Positions 14,721-22,789 of a stretch of 64,000 nucleotides of DNA are shown here, piece after piece. The stretch spans positions 24,107 to 88,106 of the forward strand of contig NZ_FOWR01000024.1 of NCBI RefSeq assembly GCF_900115495.1, in the 5' to 3' direction. The DNA comes from Enterovibrio norvegicus DSM 15893. Lineage in GTDB: Bacteria > Pseudomonadota > Gammaproteobacteria > Enterobacterales > Vibrionaceae. The translations under genes were made by a program, and so were the position numbers. The notes beneath the pieces are model-generated. The model searched no databases. It saw only the letters and a program-made list of their open reading frames with translations, and was not told the origin of the DNA. Each line of letters opens with the position of its first letter. Within the stretch, counting starts at the first letter, position 1.

Positions 14721-17090
14721 ATGTATCAAGACTTTTTCCGGCTTTCAGAGTCGCCATTCGCGATTGTGCCAAACCCAAAATTCTATTTCCTTAGCGAACG
14801 CCATAAAGAGGCGTTGAGCCATGTGCTCTCTGGCATAGAAGATGGTGGCGGTTTGGCGTTGCTGACAGGGGAAGTGGGTACGGGGAAAACCACGACCATG
14901 AAAGCCTTGCTTGAGCGCATGCCCGAGCAAAGCCAAGTGGCGACGATCCTCAACCCTAGTGTGTCCGTGCTGGAATTGATGCAAACCCTGTGTGATGAAC
15001 TGGGGATTGAGTATGCGCGAGACGATGGCTTTAAGCCGCTGAACGACGCCATCTCTGCAAAATTGCATGACAACGATCAGCAAGGCATTCAAACCATTTT
15101 GCTGGTGGATGAAGCGCAGCATTTGATGCCGGATGTGTTGGAGCAACTGCGTTTGCTCACCAACATCGAAACCTCACAACGCAAGCTGCTTAAGGTGATC
15201 TTGATTGGTCAGCCTGAGCTGCAAGAAATGCTTCGCCAGCAGCACTTACGTCAGCTTGCCCAACGCATTACTGCCCGCTACCACTTAATGCCGCTGACGG
15301 CACAAGAAGTGCGTCAGTACATTTTGCACCGTCTGAGTTGTGCCGATCGGCTGGACCCATTGTTCGATGATGGCGCGTTTAAAGTCATTGCCCGTGATAG
15401 TGGCGGCATTCCAAGATTGATTAACCTCGTGTGTGACCAGTCGTTAAAAATGGCGCATCGAGATTCCAAGCAACGCATTACCGCGAAAATTGCCACCAAA
15501 GCCAGTAAGGAAGTGCTGAACTGGCAGAGTGTGTCGAGCCATGCTGAGCGCCATGGATTTATGCGTTACTGGCCGGTTTACCTTGGCGCGATTGGCGGGG
15601 CCGCGTTGTTGGCTGTGGCGATTCGTTGGGGGTTAGATGGCAATTCATCCCCTGCGCCGACGGTGGCAAATGTAAACACTGCGCCTAAGGAGCAAACAGA
15701 ACGTGTGCCTGCCCCGACAGTGAAAGAGGTGCCAGCGCCCATTGTCGTGGATGTGGCCATCAAGAAATCGCCTGAGCGTGACGCGTCAACACCGAATGTT
15801 TCCTCTGGGCAGGCATCCGCGCCGCAAAGCCTTTCGAATCTGCCTGCCACGGTTGAAACAGTGGCGTTCGCAGAGTTAGCGAAACAAAGTTTGAGTGCAG
15901 GTTCTGCGATGCAAGCGCTCTATCGTTTGTGGGGTTTTGAAGCGGATGTGCTTGCGGCTGGTTGTTCGAGTGACGTGCGCGGTGAGCTTGCTTGTTATAA
16001 AGCCACCTTACCGTTAACCCAGTTGCTCAGCATCGACCGACCTGCGGTTCTGACCATGAATGGCCCTGTCGGGCAGCGTTGGTTTGCCGTGTTATATGGC
16101 ATGGGTGATGGGCAGTTTGAGTTGCTATCTGGCGGACAACGCGTGATGGTGAGTGAGGCCTTTTTCAAACAAGCGTGGACGGGTGATGCGCTATTACTTT
16201 GGCGTCCACCGCAAGCGAACCCTGCCACCTTATCCATTGGTCAACGCAGTGAGCGCGTGCGCTGGCTGGATCAACGTTTGAACTTAGTGCTAGGAGAAAC
16301 CGGTGTGGCTTCTGACCGCTTTGGGCCTAATCTTCGCGCTAAAGTCAGAGATTTCCAGCGCAGCAAAGGTTTGGATGCTGATGGCTATGCAGGGCCCATT
16401 ACCTTGATGGTGCTGGACACGGTATTAACCCTGCCGGGGCCAACATTGGCGAGCAGCATCGAAGCGACGCAATCTGAGTCTGCGGCATTGGCGCAAGGTG
16501 ACATCGTTGTGTTACCAATGACCAGTGACACCTCGCTGGCGCTTACGCCACTTCCTGAGTCTAAACCTGTTGTGGTTGCTATCACCAAGCCAGCACCGAC
16601 GAGCAATGCTAGCCAAGCGGCAGAAAAAGCGAGTGCCTCCTCTGAACAGCCGGTGACGGAAGCGAATGCAGAGGTCACCACCATTACCGCATCGGGCAAT
16701 GGAGCGAGTAACCCTGATGGTGATTTAAACCTAGAAGATCTGGATCTCTCATCGTTGTCACCTGAATTGGCGTTGAAGGTACAAAACGCGTTGGGCGGCG
16801 ACCGCGCAAGAGGGTTGGATGCCAAGCTTGGACGCACCGATGGGAAGAGCAATGTTGTCTCGATCGCTGATATCTCATCACAAATGTTCGACCGCTTGCC
16901 GAAAATGGACTTCCAAACCCACATCTATGCGTCTGATGCACAACGCAGTTGGGTGAAGGTCAATGGGCGAGAGACGAAAGAAGGGCAGTTCGTCGCAGAC
17001 GGCGTGTTGCTCCGTGGCATTGAGCCACAGCAAGTGGTGGTGCAGTTTGAAGACTCGCTGATCGCGATACCCGCGTTGACGAGTTGGTGA
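14721..17090 (+). CDS. gspA: fused GspA-GspB type II secretion assembly protein
   Basis: A 789-residue inner-membrane protein. The N-terminal 280 residues are an ExeA/GspA-type AAA ATPase (MYQDFFRLSESPFAIVPNP, Walker A GEVGTGKTT at 50-58, Walker B ILLVDEAQ). A transmembrane segment lies near residues 288-306, then a long Ala/Pro/Thr-rich periplasmic linker, a peptidoglycan-binding domain around 503-575 (RFGPNLRAKVRDFQRSKGL), and a C-terminal domain like GspB/ExeB (about 725-789, with HIYASDAQRSWVKVNG). In Aeromonas and Vibrio, GspA and GspB form a complex that binds peptidoglycan and helps the secretin GspD assemble. Here both parts are one polypeptide. Position next to cca agrees with Vibrio cholerae as I recall it. 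Confidence 0.9.
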   Translation: MYQDFFRLSESPFAIVPNPKFYFLSERHKEALSHVLSGIEDGGGLALLTGEVGTGKTTTMKALLERMPEQSQVATILNPSVSVLELMQTLCDELGIEYARDDGFKPLNDAISAKLHDNDQQGIQTILLVDEAQHLMPDVLEQLRLLTNIETSQRKLLKVILIGQPELQEMLRQQHLRQLAQRITARYHLMPLTAQEVRQYILHRLSCADRLDPLFDDGAFKVIARDSGGIPRLINLVCDQSLKMAHRDSKQRITAKIATKASKEVLNWQSVSSHAERHGFMRYWPVYLGAIGGAALLAVAIRWGLDGNSSPAPTVANVNTAPKEQTERVPAPTVKEVPAPIVVDVAIKKSPERDASTPNVSSGQASAPQSLSNLPATVETVAFAELAKQSLSAGSAMQALYRLWGFEADVLAAGCSSDVRGELACYKATLPLTQLLSIDRPAVLTMNGPVGQRWFAVLYGMGDGQFELLSGGQRVMVSEAFFKQAWTGDALLLWRPPQANPATLSIGQRSERVRWLDQRLNLVLGETGVASDRFGPNLRAKVRDFQRSKGLDADGYAGPITLMVLDTVLTLPGPTLASSIEATQSESAALAQGDIVVLPMTSDTSLALTPLPESKPVVVAITKPAPTSNASQAAEKASASSEQPVTEANAEVTTITASGNGASNPDGDLNLEDLDLSSLSPELALKVQNALGGDRARGLDAKLGRTDGKSNVVSIADISSQMFDRLPKMDFQTHIYASDAQRSWVKVNGRETKEGQFVADGVLLRGIEPQQVVVQFEDSLIAIPALTSW

Positions 17091-17210
17091 TGAAGAGCAG
17101 AATTGAGGAAGAGCAGAATCGAGAAATAGAAGATTAGAGAAAGAGCAAAACAGAGAAAGAGCAGTGAAAGCGACAAAAAAGCGGGAGCTTGAACATGAAG
17201 ATGTTCAACA

Positions 17211-17282
17211 TTTCTCTGCTTTCTCTGCTTTCTCTGCTTTCTCTGCTTTCTCTGCTTTCTCTGCTCTCTCTGCTCTCTCTGC
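17211..17282. repeat. tandem array of eight 9-bp units (TTTCTCTGC)
   Basis: Six exact TTTCTCTGC units (17211-17264) are followed by two TCTCTCTGC units (17265-17282). The flank at 17091-17165 carries degenerate copies in the opposite orientation (AGAGAAAGAGCAG), so the RNA could fold into a long imperfect stem. The array lies between the gspAB stop and the shared terminator. Apparent FSAFSAF-type peptides read from it are artefacts. Confidence 0.9.
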
Positions 17283-17293
17283 TCTTAATGATC

Positions 17294-17319
17294 AAAAAAG
17301 CCGCATCAGCGGCTTTTTT
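17294..17319. terminator. bidirectional terminator between gspAB and the SH3-domain gene
   Basis: AAAAAAGCCGC and GCGGCTTTTTT form a hairpin with a four-base loop, with A and T runs on both sides. Confidence 0.85.
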
Positions 17320-17338
17320 AGTCTTCAAAGGGAGATGC

Positions 17339-17953
17339 TTACGCCCAACCGTTATTACGCTTCTTACGACGTGGAATAAGGTGCGGAAGAATCAGACCAA
17401 ACAGCAGACCTGCGCCAGCAACCATTGCGCCGTAGGTGAACCAACGCATCAGAAGGTCATCTTTTTGTGTATCAATGCGCGCGCGTAGTTCGCGAATTTC
17501 GCTTTGTGCGTCGATCAGTTTTTGGTTCAGCTCGCTGGTGTGCGTTTCGAGTTCTTTTAGCTGTGCATTACGCTGCTCAAGAGATTCAATCAAGCCTTTG
17601 GTTTTTGCTTCTGAATCGCCTTGTGCATTTGCTAGTGCTGATTTCACTTGCGTGAGTTCTTTCTCAAGCGCAGGCATACGCGTTTTTAGGCCCGGTTGGT
17701 TAGACACGTATTTACTTTCAACCCAACCTTTACGACCGCGCTCATCCAGCACTTGGGTGTAACCCGCGTTGCGGTTTCTATCTACAACGGTAACTTTCGT
17801 GCCCGCGTCGATACTGCCGAGAATACGGAACTGAGTACCCGGACCAGAATGCATGTAGGTGAATAGTTCATCGGAGATGTAGTTGTCCTGCGCATGGGCG
17901 GCTGGTACTACAAGCATCAAAATCACAGCCAGAGCAGAAAAAAGTTGCTTCAC
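17339..17953 (-). CDS. ygiM: SH3-domain membrane protein (YgiM family, TIGR04211)
   Basis: A 204-residue envelope protein. A signal peptide (residues 1-22, ending AAHA) precedes a bacterial SH3 domain (about 24-85, with the typical HSGPGTQFRILGSI), a coiled coil (about 95-170) and a C-terminal membrane anchor (about 175-195) with a basic RRKKR tail. The layout places SH3 and coiled coil in the periplasm, anchored to the inner membrane. Function is not established; such SH3 domains often bind cell wall peptides. It lies near cca, as in E. coli. Confidence 0.9.
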   Translation of the reverse strand: MKQLFSALAVILMLVVPAAHAQDNYISDELFTYMHSGPGTQFRILGSIDAGTKVTVVDRNRNAGYTQVLDERGRKGWVESKYVSNQPGLKTRMPALEKELTQVKSALANAQGDSEAKTKGLIESLEQRNAQLKELETHTSELNQKLIDAQSEIRELRARIDTQKDDLLMRWFTYGAMVAGAGLLFGLILPHLIPRRKKRNNGWA

Positions 17954-18026
17954 GGTTTATTCCTTTGGTTGGTCGCGAATATCTGTTTGTGTCAGATACT
18001 AAAAAATTTTACCCCTCAGGTACAAC

Positions 18027-18053
18027 AAAAGGGAGGCATAACCTCCCTTTTTT
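18027..18053 (-). terminator. terminator downstream of pitA
   Basis: AAAAGGGAGG and CCTCCCTTTT form a hairpin between the pitA stop and the ygiM start, followed by a U-run on the minus strand. Confidence 0.75.
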
Positions 18054-18101
18054 GACCGAAGACTGACATCACCGCACAAAAACGTGACGGAAATGGACTT
18101 C

Positions 18102-19370
18102 TTATACGCCGAACGCTGCGCGCATCATGTAGAAGAAGACAACGGCAAGTAACGCGCCTGCTGGTAGGGTAACGACCCAAGATGCCACGATGTTACGCAC
18201 AACACCGAGGTTCAATGCACCAATACCGCGAGCAAAACCAACCCCCAATACTGCACCCACCAATGTTTGTGTGGTTGAGATTGGCAGGCCAGTGCCTGAT
18301 GCCAATACAACGGTAGACGCGGTGGCTAGCTGTGCGGCAAAACCACGGCTTGGTGTGAGTTCAGTGATGCCTGTACCCACGGTGGCCATTACCTTGTGAC
18401 CGAGCGTTGCAAGGCCCACCACGATACCGATACCACCAAGAGGCAAAATCCACCAAGCGATGTGTGCTTTTTCGGTGATTGCGCCCATGTTCTCAACGGT
18501 AGACACGATAGCGGACAGTGGACCAATCGCGTTTGCTACGTCGTTTGAACCGTGTGCGAATGCCATGGCACACGCCGTGACAACCATGAGCAAACTGAAT
18601 ACGCGCTCTACACCTTCGTAGCCGTTCGCAGACGCCGCAGAGTTGTCTGCGTATTTGCGGGCGATATAGAAGTAGCCAAATAGCATGACCAAGGCTGAAA
18701 CAGCAACAGACACCATCACGGCTTCACCCGTTGTTAGGTGCAGCCCCACATGCTTAAGGCCTTTCTTGATGGTCACCATCGCGATGATGAGCGCAGTCAG
18801 GAACATGTACACAGGGACAAAACGCTTTGCGTTGATCAGGGGGTTGTCGGTATCAAAAATCAGGCGCTGGGCACTGATGAAGATAATGTAAGCGAACAGA
18901 CCTGAAATCAGCGGGGTAACAATCCAGCTACCTACAATGCCTTGCACTGAGCTCCAATCCACCGCTTCTGTGCCCACAGACACACACGCAAAACCGATGA
19001 TGGCACCGATGATGGAGTGAGTAGTTGATACAGGCCAGCCCATGAAGGATGCCAGCAATAGCCATGTACCTGCTGCAAGAAGCGCAGACATCATGCCGTA
19101 AACGAGGATTTCGGGCTGATTCGCGTACAGCGACGTTTCAATAACACCTTTTCGGATCGTGTCGGTGACTTCACCGCCAGCTAAATATGCGCCAGCGAAT
19201 TCGAAAATCATCGCAATGATAATGGCTTGTTTAACGGTCAGTGCTTTAGAGCCTACCGACGTACCCATGGCATTGGCAACGTCATTTGCACCAATACCAA
19301 TTGCCATCATGAAACCAAAAGCCGCGGCCACCAAAATAATAATGGTGCCGTAATTCGCCAGGATTTCCAT
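18102..19370 (-). CDS. pitA: inorganic phosphate transporter, PiT family
   Basis: A 422-residue, highly hydrophobic permease for low-affinity phosphate (metal-phosphate) uptake. The duplicated PiT signature is visible: GANDVANAMGTSVGSKAL near the N-terminus and GSNDVANAIGPLSAIV in the second half, with ten or more membrane segments. It is preceded 35 bases upstream by the DUF47 gene in the same orientation, a conserved pit accessory pairing, so the two form an operon. Confidence 0.95.
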   Translation of the reverse strand: MEILANYGTIIILVAAAFGFMMAIGIGANDVANAMGTSVGSKALTVKQAIIIAMIFEFAGAYLAGGEVTDTIRKGVIETSLYANQPEILVYGMMSALLAAGTWLLLASFMGWPVSTTHSIIGAIIGFACVSVGTEAVDWSSVQGIVGSWIVTPLISGLFAYIIFISAQRLIFDTDNPLINAKRFVPVYMFLTALIIAMVTIKKGLKHVGLHLTTGEAVMVSVAVSALVMLFGYFYIARKYADNSAASANGYEGVERVFSLLMVVTACAMAFAHGSNDVANAIGPLSAIVSTVENMGAITEKAHIAWWILPLGGIGIVVGLATLGHKVMATVGTGITELTPSRGFAAQLATASTVVLASGTGLPISTTQTLVGAVLGVGFARGIGALNLGVVRNIVASWVVTLPAGALLAVVFFYMMRAAFGV

Positions 19371-19405
19371 TGTTATACCTTGTTAATAATTCATTGATTG
19401 TTGCA

Positions 19406-20086
19406 CTAAGAACGCGAAAGCATGAGCTCAAGACGCGAGCCAACACGTTGTGCTTGGTCAGCAATTTCACCGACCCATTCGAGAATTTTGTACAGGAACA
19501 TGACGTCAACCGGGTTGTATTGGTGTTCGATGGACATCAGTTTCTGACGAAGAAGGATTTGCATCGAGTCAGTATCGTCTTCGATGGTATCCAGTTGATT
19601 GATCATTTCTTCGACCAGTGTGACTTCACGTCCTTTAAAGCCTGTTTCGAGTAGTTCGTCTAGCTCGTTTATGACACGACGCGCTTGATCGGCAGCATCG
19701 AGACACCTTTGCACATACGCAACAAAATCGGTGTAAATAGGAGAAGGCATCTGCAATTGACGACCAATAACACGGCCTGAGATGTCTTTAGCAAGGTTGG
19801 CGAGTTTGTCCTGCTGAGTAACAAGATCCAACATGTCGGTACGGTCTACAGGAAGGAACAGACCGCGAGGGAGTTTGAGGCGAATTTCTCGCTTCAGGTT
19901 ATCAGCCTCTTTTTCGAGGGTGGAAATTTGGTGGCGAATTTCAGCTGCCTTTTCCCAATCCCCATTTTCACAGGCGTCAAAGAAAGGCACCAACTGTGAG
20001 CAACATTCGCTAACGCGGCTCATGTGGGTCTGAAGTGGTTTCAGCGGGCTTTTTGCAAATAGCCCCATAATTGTATTTACTGGCAT
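19406..20086 (-). CDS. DUF47 PhoU-like phosphate transport accessory protein (TIGR00153)
   Basis: A 226-residue, all-helical cytosolic protein of the DUF47/TIGR00153 family, related to PhoU. It begins MPVNTIMGLFAKSPLKPL and continues with the typical helical bundle (ISTLEKEADNLKREIR). Its partner pitA lies immediately downstream. In other bacteria this protein modulates the associated PiT transporter; a regulatory role in phosphate uptake is inferred from that and from the operon. Confidence 0.92.
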   Translation of the reverse strand: MPVNTIMGLFAKSPLKPLQTHMSRVSECCSQLVPFFDACENGDWEKAAEIRHQISTLEKEADNLKREIRLKLPRGLFLPVDRTDMLDLVTQQDKLANLAKDISGRVIGRQLQMPSPIYTDFVAYVQRCLDAADQARRVINELDELLETGFKGREVTLVEEMINQLDTIEDDTDSMQILLRQKLMSIEHQYNPVDVMFLYKILEWVGEIADQAQRVGSRLELMLSRS

Positions 20087-20261
20087 AGCCGTATCTACCT
20101 TTATAGTCTGCGCAGAGACTAAATTTCAAACGATGATAAATCGAGCGGCGAATGTTAGCGCAATCACAATTGCAATGAAACTGGTTCAGATCAATGAAAG
20201 GTTCTTGCTCGTCTAAGCAATTGCCCATATCCTTGTTCTGCTATTGGTTATGGGTCCCTTT

Positions 20262-21782
20262 ATGGAAACTGAGATAGAGTTAAAGTTTTTTGTCTCATCC
20301 GATTTTTCACGCCAAATTCGAGACAAAGTTGCCGATTTAAAGGTCTTGCAGCAACGCCAGCGAAACCTCGGCAACATCTATTACGACACCCCGGATTACT
20401 TGCTACGCCAGCATGATATCGGTCTTCGAGTCCGACGTTATGATGACGTGTATGTACAAACGCTGAAGACTGCAGGCCGTGTAGTGGCCGGTCTACATCA
20501 GCGTCCAGAGTATAATGCAGAACTTGATTCTCCGGCTCCCGATCTTTCCCTTATTCCCGCAGATGCTTGGCCTGATGGCTTCGATATAGAAGCGCTTGGT
20601 GCCAACATTAATCCTTTGTTCTCTACAGATTTTGAACGCCAACAATGGCTTGTGGCGATGCCAGACAGTAGCCAGGTTGAACTTGCGTTTGATAGCGGTG
20701 ATGTCACGACTGAAAACGGTGGTTACGATCCGATTTGTGAAGTTGAGATCGAACTCAAATCTGGCCAGATTGATGCCTTGTTTGTGTTAGCGCGTGAGCT
20801 AGCAGAACAAGGGGGTTTACGTTTGGGTAACTTGAGTAAGGCTGCGCGTGGCTATCGATTAGCCACGGATTATCAAGGTGATAGCGTTAAAGCGTTAAGC
20901 TTGGTGCCGATTGATGGCATGCAGTCTACCGAGCAAGCGTTTGTTAAAGCGCTAGAACATGCACTGGAACATTGGCACTACCACGAGCAAATCTATGTTG
21001 AACGCCCTGAACAGGATGCGATTTTAGAGATTTGCAACGCCGTGGGGTTAGTGCGACAAGCACTTGCGCTCTATGGTGGTTTGATTCCACGTCGTGCGAG
21101 TGCGCTGTTGCGTCAAGAGCTTCAATGGCTGGAAGGCGAGCTGGATTGGGTGTTTGAAGCGCGTGCGATTACCCGTCTTCAAAGCGACAAGGGCTACTTC
21201 CTACGAAAATTGAACAGCCAGAAGCCACTGTTGGTGAAACTGGGCGAGCGTTATGAAGCCTTGCCAGAGCGCAGTGAAATGTTGGCGCTTTTCCATTCAT
21301 CACGTTACTGCAATCTGTTGCTTGATCTTAGCCGTTGGATCCTGACGCGCGGTTGGCAGCCTTTTGTGGACGACAAAGTGCGCGATAAATTGGCTGAGCC
21401 AGTTCGTAGCTTCGCTAACCGTTCGCTAACGGTCTCGTGGGATGAGTTATTGAGCGTCTTCGCGCTTGAAAACGAATTGGATCGCTTTGGGTATCTGGAT
21501 CAGTTGCCACGTTTGTTGCGTAACTTGCTGTCGGGCTGCTGTGTCGCGCTACTTTATGATGAAGAAGATCGCGAAACCTTCCGTCTGCCTTGGCTGGATT
21601 TGATGCAAGGCATCGAAGACATTCAACTGCTCGAACCTGTTCGTAAGCTTGCGAGCGAGTTTGATGAAGATGACTGTGCGCAGATTGAAAAATGGCTGAC
21701 CCGTAAAGAGGAGTCTTTGCTTCATGCCATGATGCAAAGCCGCCAAATCGGTGTCGCGTTAACGCCATACTGGGAAGTGTAA
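20262..21782 (+). CDS. ygiF: CYTH-CHAD inorganic triphosphatase (YgiF)
   Basis: A 506-residue two-domain enzyme. The N-terminal CYTH domain opens with METEIELKF, the ExExK metal and phosphate binding signature, and continues for about 200 residues of beta-tunnel. A helical CHAD domain, which binds polyphosphate in other proteins, fills the rest (about 215-495). E. coli YgiF hydrolyses inorganic triphosphate. The ATG at 20262 is chosen because the CYTH motif starts there; ATG 20250 is possible. As in E. coli it lies just before glnE's neighbourhood, though here a channel and a chemoreceptor gene intervene. Confidence 0.92.
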   Translation: METEIELKFFVSSDFSRQIRDKVADLKVLQQRQRNLGNIYYDTPDYLLRQHDIGLRVRRYDDVYVQTLKTAGRVVAGLHQRPEYNAELDSPAPDLSLIPADAWPDGFDIEALGANINPLFSTDFERQQWLVAMPDSSQVELAFDSGDVTTENGGYDPICEVEIELKSGQIDALFVLARELAEQGGLRLGNLSKAARGYRLATDYQGDSVKALSLVPIDGMQSTEQAFVKALEHALEHWHYHEQIYVERPEQDAILEICNAVGLVRQALALYGGLIPRRASALLRQELQWLEGELDWVFEARAITRLQSDKGYFLRKLNSQKPLLVKLGERYEALPERSEMLALFHSSRYCNLLLDLSRWILTRGWQPFVDDKVRDKLAEPVRSFANRSLTVSWDELLSVFALENELDRFGYLDQLPRLLRNLLSGCCVALLYDEEDRETFRLPWLDLMQGIEDIQLLEPVRKLASEFDEDDCAQIEKWLTRKEESLLHAMMQSRQIGVALTPYWEV

Positions 21783-21840
21783 GCATCACGCCTTAGCGTG
21801 CACGCTCTTTAATGCATGTGCGAAGCAAACACATACGTAG

Positions 21841-21867
21841 AAAATAGCGCCTTATTGGCGCTATTTT
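21841..21867. terminator. bidirectional terminator between ygiF and the ion channel gene
   Basis: AAAATAGCGCC and GGCGCTATTTT form an 11-bp stem with a TTATT loop, followed by further T residues. Confidence 0.88.
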
Positions 21868-21872
21868 TTTAT

Positions 21873-22670
21873 CTAGGGTTTGTCTGTATCAGGTGGAATC
21901 TGCTGCCCGCTTTTTGTCTCATCTAGCCGCGTTTCAATGGCGGCTAATCGGTGCAATATTTCTTCTTGCTGGGCGAGCAACAATTCAAGTGCTGCACGTC
22001 GGTGTTGCTCTCTTTCTTGTTCTTTTTGCTCGGGCTTGGTGACGTAAGAGGTCACCAAGCCTGTGATCGCACCAAAGATCCCCACACCACACATGATCAC
22101 TATGATGGCGACGGCACGACCTGCTGGCGTCACAGGGTAATAATCGCCATAACCCACGGTGGAAATGGTCACGAACATCCACCAAATCGCATCGGTAAAG
22201 TTGTCGATATTGGCATCGGGTGAGTGGCTTTCAAACGCGAAAATCGAGGCAGATCCTGCCGATATCAGAACGGTCAGCAGCAATAAGATGCTGGCGAGCG
22301 TGGTCTCGCTTCGGTTTTCGTTCATGTAAGTGAACAGGGGTTGGCTGGCTTTGAGTAAGCGTAATACACGGAAAATCTGGAAGATGCGTGCAAAGCGGAG
22401 CGCTTCTATCACAGGAATACTGGCGAGAACATCGACCCAATGTTTTTTTAGATAAGTGACTTTGTTATCAGTTTTGAGAAGATGTATGGCGATTTGGAGC
22501 AGAAAAACCATACAAATTAAAGTGTCAATGCCTAGCAGTAGGGTATAAAGGGGATCATCGTTCGGTATCAATAAAATTGTGCTCACTACGCACAATGAAA
22601 CGAAAGAGAGCAGCAAGCTCAGCAAACTCATTGGATTCAGATCTAAATTTTGCGCTTGGCTGTCTGCCAC
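21873..22670 (-). CDS. voltage-gated potassium channel family protein
   Basis: A 265-residue ion channel subunit with the six-segment Kv layout. Four N-terminal membrane segments include an arginine-bearing S4-like helix (RFARIFQIFRVLRLLK), then a pore with the potassium selectivity filter TVGYGD near residue 170, a last transmembrane helix, and a glutamine/glutamate-rich cytoplasmic coiled coil that probably tetramerises the channel. No KTN/RCK domain is present. It is divergent from the chemoreceptor gene. Voltage sensing is plausible from the S4 charges but not proven. Confidence 0.9.
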   Translation of the reverse strand: MADSQAQNLDLNPMSLLSLLLSFVSLCVVSTILLIPNDDPLYTLLLGIDTLICMVFLLQIAIHLLKTDNKVTYLKKHWVDVLASIPVIEALRFARIFQIFRVLRLLKASQPLFTYMNENRSETTLASILLLLTVLISAGSASIFAFESHSPDANIDNFTDAIWWMFVTISTVGYGDYYPVTPAGRAVAIIVIMCGVGIFGAITGLVTSYVTKPEQKEQEREQHRRAALELLLAQQEEILHRLAAIETRLDETKSGQQIPPDTDKP

Positions 22671-22789
22671 TGCTCAATTCCTTTTGTTGAACGCCGCTAT
22701 AGAACGTGAATTTAGCACGCTTGCGCCATCTTCTGTATCACCATGCTGTCTCTCAGTGTGGAGGATTTGCACATCAAGGAGCCAAAAGA

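Noticed and set aside
17164..17379. Open frames with FSAFSAF and LLSLLSL repeats
   Set aside because: They are translations of the 9-bp DNA array, whose length is a multiple of three, and have no start signal.
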